Below are positions 10,797 to 21,439 of a DNA stretch of 64,000 nucleotides, piece by piece; the stretch's first letter is position 1; each line of letters starts with the position of its first letter. The stretch is from assembly GCA_963575745.1 (NCBI GenBank), contig CAUYUJ010000662.1, positions 38,501 through 102,500 of the forward strand, in the 5' to 3' direction. Below the pieces are notes generated by a model that searched no databases, was not told the origin of the DNA, and worked only from the letters and a program-made list of their open reading frames with translations. Source of the stretch: Prorocentrum cordatum. Taxonomy: Eukaryota; Sar; Dinophyceae; Prorocentrales; Prorocentraceae. The translations under genes were made by a program, and so were the position numbers.

Positions 10797-11390
10797 ACGC
10801 CGCGCGCGTTCATGTTGCACAGTGGCAGCAGTTTCACGGATTGAGCTCGGCCCCAATTCAAAAAGTGGATCTCGCCTTCGCGCCGCGCGCATTTGTCCTG
10901 CACGCCTGCGACCGCTTCACGGATTGAGCGTGGCTTCTTTTCAACATGTAGCGCTCGCCTTGGCGCCGCGCGCATTCGTCTCCAAAAAGGGAGCAGCCTC
11001 GCGGATGAAGGGCAGCCCTTTTCCAAACTTAGCGCCGCGTTCATTCCTTTTGAAAGTTTGCAACAGTTCCAACGATTCGCATGGTCGATGCCCAGCGAAC
11101 GGTAATCTGGAAATACTTGGGACTGCCAGAACGCAGCCGTCACCTCGATTCGCGGTGTTGAAGTCCCAGGAATGGTGTTCTCGCGCGGTTTAGGAGTATC
11201 AGGACGCAACGGTCATGTTGACTCGCGACGCTGAAGTCCCAGGAACGGTGTTCAGGCACGGTAGCGAATTATCAGACGTTTGTTTCCCAATGGGTATGTC
11301 CCACAATGATTCTAACTTCTTGTAGGGCCAAACGAAGAGGGAACTTGGAGGGAGGGTTTACTGCAGCATCGCTGACGCGTCGTAAGTTTG
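10797..11390 (-). repeat. Composite tandem-repeat element, copy 3 (inverted)
   Basis: The 83-bp anchor in reverse complement (CGCCGCGCGC) lies at 10798, 10881 and 10964 (spacing exactly 83), with a shortened unit at 11033. The 72-bp units follow (GAAGTCCCAGGAATGGTGTT and relatives), then the CTTGGAGGGAGGG left-end word near 11345. The order is the mirror image of 1301-2040. Confidence 0.8.
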
Positions 11391-11396
11391 CACTGG

Positions 11397-11575
11397 TCCT
11401 CCTCCTCCTCCTCCTTCTCCTGTTGACGAGCTGAAAGCACGAATGTCTCCACGGACGCTGCCAGTGGCCCCCGCCTGCCTCTGCCGTTTGGCATCGCAGG
11501 CGGGGGCCATTCCGAAAAACTGGCAGCTTCCGGCGGGCGGTCCTCCTCCTCCTCCTCCTCCTCCTCCTCCTTCTC
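11397..11575 (+). repeat. CTC triplet tracts
   Basis: CTC runs at about 11397-11422 and 11541-11575 flank GC-rich DNA that has a small inverted repeat (CCCCCGCCTGC ... GCAGGCGGGGG). A further CTC run lies at 11748-11790. Confidence 0.7.
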
Positions 11576-11740
11576 CTGCACCAAAAGGTACCGATACCGC
11601 TACTCCCCAGACCTCTCATGGGGTGCGCTCTGACCAAGATTTCGAGGCGAATCCAGCGGTGGCGACGACGGAGGCTTAGGAGGCCCAAACAGGGGAAACG
11701 AGGGGAGGGTAGAGGTATGGGTACCTTTTCCTCCTCTGAC
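11576..11740 (-). mobile_element. Introner-like element, free copy with GT...AG ends
   Basis: Read on the minus strand it starts GTCAGAGGAGGAAAAGGTAC and ends CGGTACCTTTTGGTGCAG, so it has GT and AG at its tips. Inner tips (AGGTACCCATACC and AGGTACCGATACC) are inverted repeats. The body (CGAATCCAGCGGTGGCGACG, GCTCTGACCAA) closely matches the intron at 38151-38323 of the discoidin gene. It sits between CTC tracts, and I see no exon around it. Confidence 0.75.
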
Positions 11741-11954
11741 CTCCTCCTCCTCCTCCTCCTCCTCCTCCTCCTCCTCCTCCTCCTCTGGCTCCTCACGACG
11801 GCTCCTCGCACTCCCTCGCGGGCGCCGCTGGGGGACAGTTGGGCCCACGGTGGGGTGGCCCCGCTGCCCCCCCCCGGGGGAGGCTGCCGCCGCGGGCCCA
11901 ACTCGGCCCCTCGGGGGGGCTGCCTCGGGGGCTGCTGTCACCTACCTCTATAAA

Positions 11955-12067
11955 GGGGCCCTGGGACACACAAATAAGTAGACACAAATGATAGGATTCC
12001 CCATCTTTTCCCATATTTTCTGGGGAATCGACGATTCATTGTGTCTGTGTGCTTTTTTTCCCTTGGA
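11955..12067 (+). mobile_element. MITE family D, copy 1
   Basis: GGGGCCCTGGGACACACAAA, AGACACAAA..AGGATTCCCC, ATTTTCTGGGGAATCGACGA and TTCATTGTGTCTGTGTG are shared with 50158-50316 (same orientation) and with 33561-33716 and 49647-49826 (inverted). No ORF. Confidence 0.7.
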
Positions 12068-12231
12068 CTCGATTGGACAGGACACGCGAGAGGACAAAAG
12101 ACCCTTCCGACGGCCACATCGCCACAGGAATGTACGAAGCATGGGTCGCGAGACACAGGACACAAGGGTACCCTTGAGCTGGCAGGGCCCCGCTCGGCCC
12201 CTCGGGGGCTGCCGCGGGGGCTGCTGTCACC

Positions 12232-12415
12232 TCCCTCCGTTCGCCGAGCGCGTTCCGCTACTCGCAAAGTGCCTACTCGCAAACGTCCGACAACAAAAAA
12301 CTCATGTCCGCTTTGATGCAATTTGTCGTGGACCCTCCGGAGGGGATCCAGGCCATTTGCGAGCAGTCACCTTGCGAGTGGTGGAACGCGCTCGTCGAGC
12401 CATGAGGGAGGACGG
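12232..12415. mobile_element. Inverted-repeat element C
   Basis: Left CCTCCGTTCGCCGAGCGCG..ACTCGCAA..CTACTCGCAAA pairs with right TTTGCGAGCAG..CTTGCGAGTGG..CGCGCTCGTCGAG..GGGAGG as imperfect terminal inverted repeats of about 50 bp. No second copy was found in the window. Confidence 0.6.
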
Positions 12416-12506
12416 CCGCGCCCACCCCCGAAGGGCATCTCGTGGTGGCCCAGCATCTTCACGTACCGGCTCGGGTCGCTGTGCATGGCTGTGTGGTGGA
12501 TGCCGC

Positions 12507-12780
12507 TGTCGGGCCTGTCCCTCTACAGGGGGAATATTCAAAACGAGTCAAAAACTAGTATGGGGATGATTTTGTGATTATTATTACTATTCTTCTTATA
12601 ATTATAATCATTATTATTAGCATTATGGTTATTAGTATTACTATTCTTCTTCTTCTTATTATTAATATTATTATTATTATTACTATTATTATTGTTATAT
12701 ATACACCAGTTTGGAATATGTTTTGAGTATCTTTTAGTTTTCGTCGAAAATCCCCCTGTAGGGGGACACGCCCGACTTAA
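12507..12780. mobile_element. MITE family A, copy 2, with ATT-rich core
   Basis: Tips TCGGGCCTGTCCCTCTACAG and CTGTAGGGGGACACGCCCGA..TTAA are inverted repeats of the family. The core (12574-12700) is ATT/TTC triplet repeat, the only clearly AT-rich stretch nearby. No clear target duplication. Confidence 0.7.
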
Positions 12781-13319
12781 GCGTAGGGTGCGGGCAGAAG
12801 GGCGCTGCCGGGCATGCAGCGCAGCCCCTGTGGCACCCTGAGGCCCGTCACTGTTGGAACCTTCCCGTCTTCGCCTCGCGGGGCCGTGAGCCGCGCGGCC
12901 CGAGGGCGAGGGCTGGTGGGGAGGGTGCTGGTGTCGGTTGCTGGTCGCCGCTCAGGCCATTCGCCTCATGGTGGTGTGGGCCCCCGCCTTGGTGGCAGTG
13001 CTACACGTCGGTCGGAAGAAGTAGGCAGAAACATGAAGTAGGAAGGCGGATATAGTGGATTGGGTCCAGGCCCTCCCAGAGAACAACAAAACACAGCAAA
13101 AGCACGCCGATTGTTGAAGTAGGAAGGCGCTTGAAGTAGATTGGGATCTGGGAATCCAAAAATACCTACTTTCAACGACCGGCGTGTACTGGTTGCAGTC
13201 GTGGCGCTATTGCTGGTCGGGGTCGCGGTGAACGGGGTGCTGCTGCTGGTCGCTGGGTGTGGCGTCTGGCGGAGGGCGGAATGGGGCGCCGTGGTGGTGC
13301 CGCTGTCCGCCGGCCCTGA
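12781..13319. other. No supported gene
   Basis: Contains a short repeated word (GAAGTAGGAAGGCG at about 13034 and 13115, AGTGGATTGGG / AGTAGATTGGG after each), suggesting an old 80-bp duplication. No coding region recognised. Confidence 0.4.
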
Positions 13320-14410
13320 TGCTGCTGCTGCTGCTGCTCTGGGCTTGTCGTGCTTCTCCGGATGCTGCTGGTGGATTCCGTCGTGCTGCTCACGGTCGCG
13401 TTGCTTGAGCCTGGCATGCTGCTCACGGTCGTGCTGCTCTTGAGACCGTCGTGCTGCTCACGATGGCGCTGCTGGGGTCCGTCGTGCTGCTCACAATGGT
13501 GCTGCTGTTCGCTGCCCCTGCTGCTGCTGCTGCTGCTGCTGCTGGGGTCCGTCGTGTTGCCCACGGTCGTGCGGCTGAAGTCCATCGTGCTGCTCACGAT
13601 GGTGCTGCTGGGATCCATCCTAGTGCTCACGGTCGTGCTGTTGGAAACCATCGTGCTGCTCACGACGGTGCTGCTGGAATCCGTCCTGCTGCTCACCATG
13701 ATGCTTTTGGACTCCGTCCTGCTGCTCACGGTCTTGCTGCTTGGGTCCGTCGCGCTTCTCCGCATGCTGCTGCTGGATTCCGTCGTGCTGCTCACGGTCG
13801 CGTTGCTCGAATCCGTCGTGCTGCTCACGGTCGTACTGCTTGGGCCCGTCGTGCTGCTCATGATGGTGCTGCTGGAGTCCGTCATTCTACACGCGATCGT
13901 GCTCCTGGAGTCCGCCATGCTGCTCGCGATGCTGCCGCTGGAGCCCGTCATGCTGCTCACGGTCGTGCTGTAGAAGTCCATCGTGCTGCTCACTTGAGCT
14001 GCTGGCGCCCGTCTTGCTCATCACGCTCGCGTTTCTTGAGTCCGTCGTGCTGCTCATGGTCGTGCTCCTTGAGTCCGTCTTGCTGCTCACGATGGCGCGG
14101 CTGGAGTCCGTCGTGCTGCTCACCGTCATGCTGCTTGAGACGTCGTGCTGCTCACGATGGTGCTGCTGGAGTCCGTCCTTCTGCCCACGGTTGTGCTGCT
14201 GGAATCCGCAATGATGCTCACGATGATGCCGCTGAAATCCGTCATGTTTCTCACGGTCGTGTTGTTGGAGTCCGTACTGCTGCCCGCGCTCGTGCTGCTG
14301 GAGTCCGTGGTGCTGCTCACGGTGGTGCTGCTGGGGTCCGTCATGCTGCTCGAAGTCGTGCTGCTGGAGTTCGTCGTGTTGCTCCCGATACTGCTGCTGC
14401 TGCGTCCGTC
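13320..14410 (+). repeat. 33-bp minisatellite (array 1)
   Basis: About 1.1 kb of degenerate 33-bp units around GTCCGTCGTGCTGCTCACGG plus TCGTGCTGCTGGA. Because 33 is divisible by three, all frames stay open over long stretches: one gives a hydrophobic 11-residue repeat (LLTVVLLESVV), another an Ala/His/Arg repeat, the reverse strand a Ser/Thr repeat. A shorter second array of the same unit is at 19115-19405. I regard the frames as by-products, not genes. Confidence 0.85.
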
Positions 14411-14512
14411 GGTGTGGAGCGTCGGGAGCAAGCAGTCGTACTAGACTCGGGAGCCATTCTAGCGTCGATGCTAGAGTAGATCAAGGTGTTTGTGATGACG
14501 TACATGTTGTAG

Positions 14513-15800
14513 ATGCTGGCTCCGGTGCTGATGGTCGTGCCATTTTCGATGACGGTGCTCATGATGGTGACATCGATGCTGCTTTCGCTCATGAGGCGTC
14601 GGGGAGAGTGGGGGAGGGCATCGGACATGGCGTCGGTGGGAGCGTCGGTGGGAGCGTCGGGAATGACGTCGTGCGGGTGGTCGGCGAATCGTATCTGTCG
14701 GAATGGTGGTGTCTGTCGATGGCCGCGTAGGAGGACTGGCTTCGATGCTGGGGCTGGAAGCGTTGGTGCTGGGGCCGATGCTGGCGTAGGCGCAGGCGTC
14801 GATGTGGGCTTCTGTGCTGGAGTTAGTTCTGTGCTCGGTGCTGGCGTCGATGCTGGGGTCGATGTTGGTTTTGGTCGGTGGATCGCGGAATTTGGCGTCT
14901 GAGATGGCGTCAGTGTGGGTATGAGACATGGCGTCGGTGGGAGCGTCGGTGATGACGTCGCGCGGGCGGTCGGCGAAGCGCACCTGTCGGAGTCCTGGTG
15001 TCTGTCGATGGGCACGTAGGAGGGCTGGCTTCGATGCTGTCGTGAAGTCTGATGCGGATGTCGATGCTCGCGTGTGTGCAGGCCTCGATGATGGTGTTGG
15101 TGATGGCGTAGATGCTGGCTGCGATGCTGGAGTCAGTGCTGTGTTGGGTAATGGCGTTGATGCTGGGGTTGATGCTGGCGCCGATGCTGGAGTCGATGCC
15201 AGGGTCGGTACTGGTGCCGCTGCCGAGGCCGATGCTGGCTCAGGTGCGGGCGTCGATGCTGGGGCCGATGCTGCCGTAGGTACGGGAGTCGATGCTGGCG
15301 CCAGTGCTGAAGTCAGCGCTGTAGTCGATGCTGGCGCCGGTGTGGCTTTCGTTGATGGCGTCAATGATGGCGCCGACGCTGACGTCGAGGCTGGCGTCGG
15401 TGCTGGCCTCGATGCTGCGGTCGTTGGTGGCGCTGACGTGGTCGTAAATGCAGGCTCCTGTGCTGAGTTCGGCGCTGGTGCCCGAGTCGGCGCCGGTGCC
15501 GATACTGTAGTCGATGCGGGCTTTGGTGCTGAGGTCCGTGTTATCTCCGCTGCTCTTGTGGATGCTGAGGTCGATGATGGCGTGGGTAGTGGTGTCAATG
15601 CTGGGGTCGATGCTAGTGTCTGTGCGCATGTCGATGCTGGCTCCGGTGCTGGAGTCGGCGGTGGTGTCGATGATGGCCTGGATGCAGGTCCCGATGCTGG
15701 AGTCGGTCGTGTCCTCGATGCGATCGTCGGCGCTGGCGTCGATGATGGGGTCGGTATTGGCGTCGGCGGGTGTGTTCATACAGTGATACGGGCTCCTCCT
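14513..15800 (+). repeat. GATGCTGG-type 12-bp minisatellite (array 1)
   Basis: About 1.3 kb of 12-bp-like units TCGATGCTGGCG / TCGGTGCTGGCG with substitutions, including larger duplications (GGCGTCGGTGGGAGCGTCGG near 14631, 14643 and 14932). The reading frames give Gly/Ala/Asp/Val or Pro/Thr/Ser/Ala repeats with no domain. The same repeat continues at 16500-16720, 17085-17310 and 18715-19105. Confidence 0.85.
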
Positions 15801-15916
15801 CGACGGCAGCCTCCATGACGCCCCTATCGCCGTCATGGCCTGTGGATGCCATCCCGTTGCGAGCGCTGGCGCTCGTGCGGGCAGGGGTGGGGAACTGAGT
15901 TTGCGTACGCCTGTGC

Positions 15917-16078
15917 GTGGGCACTTGCATTGGCTTCCACTGTGTTGTATCAGGTGCTTGCTTCCACTGTGTTGTATCAGATCTTTGATTCTACTTCTTG
16001 CATTTGCTTCTACTGTGTTGCATTCGATATTTACTTCCACTGTGCTGCATCAGGTGCTTGCTTCCACTGTGCTCCAGG
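15917..16078 (+). repeat. 27-bp tandem repeat
   Basis: Units read GCTTCCACTGTGTTGTATCA plus GGTGCTT; about five copies with substitutions. Confidence 0.8.
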
Positions 16079-16228
16079 TCCTCCTCCACCTCCTTGACGA
16101 CAGCTCCCAAGACGAGGCCCTGTTGGTGAGGGCAGGCCCAGGTTGGCAGCGCTGGCGCCATCCTGTAGTCTTGTGGATGCCATCACAATGGACACTCTAA
16201 CAATCCTGTCATTGAATTAGAGATGTGG

Positions 16229-16312
16229 TCGATATGTCTAAAACATGTTCTTAAACATTATAAAGCATGTTTTTACATGTTTAAGACTTGTTTGACACAT
16301 TTTTTAGACATC
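16229..16312. repeat. AT-rich fold-back
   Basis: ATGTCTAAAACATGTTCTTA at the left pairs imperfectly with TAAGACTTG..ACATTTTTTAGACAT at the right. It is a local AT-rich hairpin of about 80 bp in GC-rich surroundings. Confidence 0.5.
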
Positions 16313-16499
16313 TGGAAATTATTTGGCAGCATGCTTCCTTTCCATTGGTCGACTTCCGCAACTCTAGTCTTGGAGGCCCCTTCCACCCGGAGGTCGGTGA
16401 GGATTACGGCGCGATGCCACCAAGCGAGGCCGCGGCGCCAATTGACCGTCCGAGCCGGCCTCCGCCGTGCGCAGGTCCTCGGTCGGGAGCTTCGCGGGA

Positions 16500-16720
16500 C
16501 TGGCCTCGGCATCGGCTGGAGTCGATGCTGGAATCCGTGCAGGCGTCGATGCTGGGGTCGCTGCTGGCGTCGGTGCTGGGGTCACCGTTGGCGTCGACGC
16601 TGGAGTCAGTGCTGTTGTCCGTGCTGGGGTCGCTGCCGGTGTCGGATGCTGGTGTCGATGCGGACGACGATGCAGGGTCCTGAGCTGGAGTCGATGCTGT
16701 CTTCGGTGCTGGTGTCGGTG
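16500..16720 (+). repeat. GATGCTGG-type minisatellite (array 2)
   Basis: Same 12-bp-like units as 14513-15800 (GGTGCTGGGGTC, GACGCTGGAGTC). It lies just downstream of the RRM remnant on the minus strand. Confidence 0.75.
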
Positions 16721-16744
16721 TGGGCGTGGGGTGGGGCGCCTTGA

Positions 16745-16950
16745 CAGGCGGTGACCTGGGCCGCGGGGTGGTTGGTCGCTGTGGTGGCCACCTCAGCGGC
16801 CTTGTACTGCACGAAGCCGCAGCCCAGGGAGCGCGCCCGTGCGGGCCCAGGATGACATGGCGTGCGTGGATCTTGCCGAAGACGCTGAAAAAGGCGTTGA
16901 AGGCCTTGTCGTCGATTTGGCCCATTCCGCGCACGCATATGGACTTTGTA
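16745..16950 (-). pseudogene. RRM-domain exon remnant, frame broken by one base
   Basis: The minus strand encodes an RNA-recognition-motif fold in two frames. The first part contains SICVRGMG (RNP2-like) and AFNAFFSVFGKIHARHVILG; the second, displaced by one base after GPHGR, contains LGCGFVQYKAAEVATTA (RNP1-like GCGFVQY). Together these give beta1-alpha1-beta2-beta3-alpha2 in RRM order, which implies RNA binding in the intact protein. A possible GT donor follows the alanine-rich end (GCGGCCCAG then GTCACC). Upstream and downstream DNA is 12-bp minisatellite, so any further exons are unclear. The frame change could be a true pseudogene lesion, a sequencing error or a missed micro-intron. Confidence 0.6.
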
Positions 16951-17084
16951 GCGTCATGCCCGCAGAGTCCCGTGGTCTGATCGCTGGTGCGGTGTTCGTC
17001 GGTGTGGGAGTGGTCGGGCGTCCCTTGGCTTGGTGGGGCCCTCGGGAAGAAGGGGAGGGCAACCTTTCGCAGTGCGGTGCTCGG

Positions 17085-17310
17085 TACTGACGTAGATGCG
17101 GGAGACGCTGCAAACGTAGATGCTGGGGTCGAGGTTGGTGTCGGTGCTGGACTGGTACTGGTGCTGGCATCGTAGCTAGGATTGGCGTTGGCGTCGGTAC
17201 TGGGTTCGTTAGTGTGGGCGCTGTCGTAGATGGTGATTCCGGCGCTGTCGTCTCTGCTGGCGTTGCTATTGGCGTCGGTGAAAAGGCTATTGACGACCGT
17301 GCTGACGTCG
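17085..17310 (+). repeat. GATGCTGG-type minisatellite (array 3)
   Basis: GTAGATGCTGGGGTCGAGG, GGTGTCGGTGCTGGACTGG and similar units; continuation of the repeat seen at 14513-15800, now upstream of the RRM remnant. Confidence 0.7.
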
Positions 17311-17731
17311 ATGCGGGCGTCCCTCTCCCTCCTCCTCCTTCTCCGCGCCACTCCTCCTTCGAGCCGACCTCCGAGGCCTTCGCGAAGTTGATCTTCTCCA
17401 TCTCCTCGACTACGGCCCCCAAGACCAGCTCCTCCGCAAACTCAGGGCCCAGGGCGTCGCGTTTCGGAGGGAGGAGGGGGAAGAAGGAAACTAAAAAGAC
17501 TCGGCCTTGCTCGTGGTCTCATCGTGTGACCGCTGATCGCCGAGCGTCGGGCTCGGACAAAAGCATACCTCGACAGTCCCGCGTGAGATCGCTCACGCAG
17601 GAGGCGGAGGGCATCGCACGCCGTGCAGTCCCTCGTGGGAGAGCTCTCATTCAGGCATGAAGCAACTTGCCGTTCTCTTCTGGGCAAGGGGTGATGCCCC
17701 CTCGGATCTCTTTGAGCCCGAGCCGCCGACA

Positions 17732-17732
<1 letters not shown>

Positions 17733-17790
<58 letters not shown>

Positions 17791-17795
17791 CGTGC

Positions 17796-17837
<42 letters not shown>
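17733..17837 (+). repeat. TG dinucleotide microsatellite
   Basis: About 105 bp of TG with a short CGTG interruption near 17786-17800. Confidence 0.97.
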
Positions 17838-17838
<1 letters not shown>

Positions 17839-18008
17839 TGGCATGGCAGCCGAGACACCCGCCCCGCCCCGTCAAAAACTCACCAGCTCGCCGACGAGAA
17901 ACCTGCGCCTCCTCCTCCCCCTCCTTCCCCCCGCCCGCCCTCGACGAGGCTGAGCATAAGTGTGAAGCAGGGGGCGGGGAGGGAGGAGGGGGCGGGGAGG
18001 GGAAGTGT

Positions 18009-18161
18009 CAAGTCGGGCCTGTCCCCCATACAGGGGGATTTTGGACGAAACAAACACCCCAAATGTCCAAACATAACCAAAAAAAGGCCCCAACAATTGT
18101 CCCCATACTATTTTTGACTATTTTTGAATTTTCCTCCTGTAAAGGGACAGGCCCGACTTAA
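18009..18161. mobile_element. MITE family A, copy 3
   Basis: Tips CAAGTCGGGCCTGTCCCCC and GGGACAGGCCCGACTTAA are inverted repeats; the interior is CCCCATACTATTTTTGACTA-like. The DNA on either side is a roughly 55-bp direct duplication (GTGTGAAGCAG..GGGGAGGGGAAGTG and GTGTGAGGCAG..GGGGAGGGGAAGTG), so the insertion sits at the junction of a local duplication. Confidence 0.75.
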
Positions 18162-18636
18162 GGCTAAACACAAGTGTGAGGCAGTGCATGCGGTGGGGGA
18201 GAGAGCGGGGAGGGGAAGTGGACAATAGAAGCGACAGGCAAAGGGGCTGAGGGAGAGGTTGCGCACCTGGGCAGCGGCGCATGCACAAGCTCGCTGCGAG
18301 GTACCACGTATGAGCAGGAGGAGACGGTGGTGGCACCAACGGCAGCGGCGGTGGCCTCAAGCCTAGCAGAACCAGTCGGCGACGTGCCCGGTCCACCGCA
18401 CCCCGAGGTTGAAGTCAAAGCCCAGCGTACCAAGCCAACAATGCTGAAGCACACCATGGAACATCCTTCCATTCGGTTGTCGTTGTGTCTCTCGGATCGT
18501 GTCCCTGGAAAGCCACGGCTCAGCAAGTGCAACATCACGCCATGGAAAATCTTTGCTTTCGCTGGTCGTCAAGTATCTCGGAACGCCTCCCTGGAAATCT
18601 ACCAAGCCAACAACCTGCAAACACGCCATGGAACAT
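18162..18636. other. No supported gene
   Basis: Includes two loosely repeated words (AAGCCAACAATGC..CACCATGGAAC and AAGCCAACAACCTGCAAAC..ACGCCATGGAAC, roughly 75-80 bp apart counting an intermediate CAACATCACGCCATGGAA). No gene seen. Confidence 0.4.
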
Positions 18637-19105
18637 CTCGGAGGAGGAGGAAGAGAAAGAAGAGAATGAGGAGGAGGAGGAGGAGGAGGAGGAGGAGGAG
18701 GAGGAGGATGGGGCGTCCGTGCTTGGGTCGATGCTGGCGTCGGTGCTGGCGTCGATGCTGGATTCGCTGCTGGTGTCGGTGCGGACGTCGATGCAGGCTG
18801 TGCTGCAGGGGATGCTAGCTGCACTGCTGCGGTCGATGCTGGTGTCGATGCTGGCATTACTGGTGGCTTTGATGCGGGGCTCAGTGCTAGTGTCGCTGAC
18901 GTGCAATCTGGCTCCGGTGCTTGAGTCGATGTTGTCTTCGATGCTGTAGTCGATGTTGGCGCCGAGTCTGTTGTAAGTCCTGGCGTCGATGCATACGTTG
19001 ATGTTACGGGAAATGCTCGTGTCGGTGCTGGTGCCGATGCTGGCATTGATGCTAGGGTCGATGTTGTCCTCGATGCTGGTGCGGATGCTGGCGCCGGTGC
19101 TGAGG
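18637..19105 (+). repeat. GGA array then GATGCTGG-type minisatellite (array 4)
   Basis: GGA triplets at 18637-18708 run directly into GTCGATGCTGGCGTCGGTG-type 12-bp units to about 19105. Confidence 0.8.
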
Positions 19106-19114
19106 TCTGGCGTC

Positions 19115-19470
19115 CGTTATGCTCACGGTCGTGGTGCTGGAGTCCGTCGTGCTGCTCACGATGCTGCCGCTGGAGTCCGTCATGCTTCTCAGGGTCGTGC
19201 TGCTCACGACGGTGCTGCTGGAGTCCGTCCTGCTGCTCACGGTCGTGGAGCTAGAGTCCGACGAGCTGCTCCCGATGCTATTGCTGGAGTCCGTCACGCT
19301 GCTCACGGTTGCGTTGCTGGAATCCGTCGTGCTGCTCACGGTCGCGCTGCTGGGGTCCGTCGTGCTGCTCACGATGGCGCTGCTGGGACCCGTCGTGCTG
19401 CTCACGATGATGCTCCTCCTCCTCCTCCTCCTCCTCCTCCTCCTCCTCCTCCTCCTCCTCCTCCTCCTCC
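19115..19470 (+). repeat. 33-bp minisatellite (array 2) and CTC array
   Basis: Seven or eight units of GGAGTCCGTCGTGCTGCTCA plus CGGTCGTGGTGCT, the same unit as 13320-14410, followed by CTC triplets at 19407-19470. Confidence 0.85.
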
Positions 19471-19754
19471 TCTCTCACTCACCCCCACCTGTTCCCCCCC
19501 CTTCCTCCTCCCCCGCCCCCTCGCCGCCCCTCGCCCCCCCCCTCTCCTCGCCCCCCCCCCTGTGGCCGAAGGGGCCTGGCGTCCAGGCCGTGGCGCGGTG
19601 GCCGCCGCCGCCTGGCGGGCGCCGCCCCAGGCCGGCGGCGTCCAGGCGGCCGCCCCGGGTGGCCCTGCGAGCGCAGAGGCGAGCGCGCCCATGGCTGCGG
19701 GGCCACGGCCGGCCCGCCCTGCGCGGCCCCGCCCTCAGAGCGGAGGGCGCATGC

Positions 19755-19771
19755 GCGGTCGTCGTCGCCGT

Positions 19772-19825
<54 letters not shown>

Positions 19826-20077
19826 TCGTCGTCGTCCTCGCCGTCGTCGCCGTCCGTCCTCGTCGTCGTCGTCGTCGTCACCGTCGCGTCGTCGCCGTCG
19901 TCGTCGTCGACGTCGTCGTCGTGGTCGAAGACGTCGTCGTCGTGGTCGGAGCCAACATTGTCGTCATCGTCGTCGTCGTCGTCGACGTCGACGTCCTTCA
20001 CCATCGTCGGTCATAGTCGTCGTCGTCGTCGTTGTCCGTCGTCGTCGTCCGTCGTCGTCGTCGTCCGTCGTCACCGT

Positions 20078-20131
<54 letters not shown>

Positions 20132-20159
20132 TCGTCGTGGTCCTCGCCGTCGTCGCCGA

Positions 20160-20202
<43 letters not shown>

Positions 20203-20422
20203 CGTCGCGTCGTCGCCGTCGTCGTCGTCGTGGTCGAAGACGTCGTCGTCGCGGTCGGAGCCACCATTGTCGTCATCGTCGTCGTCGTCGTCGACGTCCT
20301 CCGCCATCGTCGGTCATCGTCGCCGTCGTCGCCGTCGCCGTTTTTGTCGTCGTCGTCCTCCTCGTCGTCGCCTTTCGTCGCCTTTCGTCGTCGTCGTCGT
20401 CGTCGTCGTCCGTCGTCGTCGT

Positions 20423-20453
<31 letters not shown>

Positions 20454-20623
20454 AACCGCCGTCGTCGGCGCTGCAGATGTCGTCATCGTCAAGGTCGTCT
20501 GTTGCCTTCGTCCGTCGTCGTCGTCGTCATTGCCGCCGTCGTTCCCGTCATCGTCGTCGTCGTCGTAGTCGTCGTCGCCGCCGTCGTTGTCGTCGTCGTC
20601 GTCGTCGTCGTCGATCGCCGTCG

Positions 20624-20666
<43 letters not shown>

Positions 20667-20726
20667 GGTCGGAACCACCGTTGTCGTCGTCGTCGTCGTC
20701 CGATGTCGTCGTGGTCGTCGTCGTTG

Positions 20727-20772
<46 letters not shown>

Positions 20773-21207
20773 GGTCGTCGTCGTCCGTCGTCGTCGTCGT
20801 CGATAGTTGTCGTCGTTGTCGTCGCCTGTAGCCGCCATGATCGTCGTTGTCGTCGTCCGTCGTTGTCGTCGTCCGTCGTTGTCGTCGTCGTCGCAGCCGT
20901 CGGCGCCACCGTTGTCGTCGCCGCAGTCGTCGCCGACGTCCGTCGCAATTGTCCGTCGTCGTCGTCATCGTCGTTGTCGTCGTCGTCGCTGTCGTCCGTC
21001 ATCGTCATCGTTGTCGTAGTCGTCGTCGTCGTCGTCGCTGCCGTCGTTGTCGTCGTTGTTCTTCGTCGTCGTCGTCGTCATTGTCATCGTCGTCCGTCGT
21101 CGTCATCGTCGTCGTCGTTGTCGTCGTCGTTGTCGGCGATCGTCGTCGTCGTCGACGTATTCTTCGTTGTCGTCGGCACCGTTGTCGTCGTCGTCGTCGC
21201 CGCCGTC

Positions 21208-21240
<33 letters not shown>

Positions 21241-21375
21241 TCGTCCGCCGTCTCCGTCTCCGTCGTCGTCGTCGTCACCGTCATCATCGTCGTCGTTGTC
21301 GTCGGCTCCGTGGTCGTCATCGTCCGTCGTTCGTCGTCGTCGTCGTCGTCCGTCGTCGTCGTCGATCGTGGATCG
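19755..21375 (+). repeat. TCG/GTC triplet array of 1.6 kb
   Basis: Nearly uninterrupted TCG repeats with CCGTCG, GCCGTCG and TTGTCG variants. A block GTGGTCGAAGACGTCGTCGT (19921, 20230) followed by GGTCGGAGCCA recurs about 310 bp apart, showing segmental duplication inside the array. ORFs in all six frames are simple-sequence translations. Confidence 0.95.
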
Positions 21376-21439
21376 TGGATCGTCGTCCTAATAACCTAGA
21401 AACGGGACTACAGGTTGCGCAAAAAGATGTTGGCTGCTG

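Noticed and set aside
13350-14480. Leucine-rich 11-residue repeat protein that looks like a membrane or leucine-rich-repeat protein
   Set aside because: The unit is a 33-bp minisatellite, several frames are open at once, and the LRR consensus spacing of Leu and Asn is absent.
14471-15818. Pro/Thr/Ser/Ala-rich or Gly/Ala/Asp/Val-rich repeat proteins
   Set aside because: Both strands are open through a 12-bp minisatellite. No signal peptide or domain favours either reading.
17442-17875. Thr/His or Val/Cys repeat ORFs
   Set aside because: Translation of the TG dinucleotide microsatellite.
19755-21375. Very long ORFs (up to about 570 codons) of Ser, Arg, Val or Asp
   Set aside because: They are translations of a TCG triplet array, open in all frames because the unit is three bases long.
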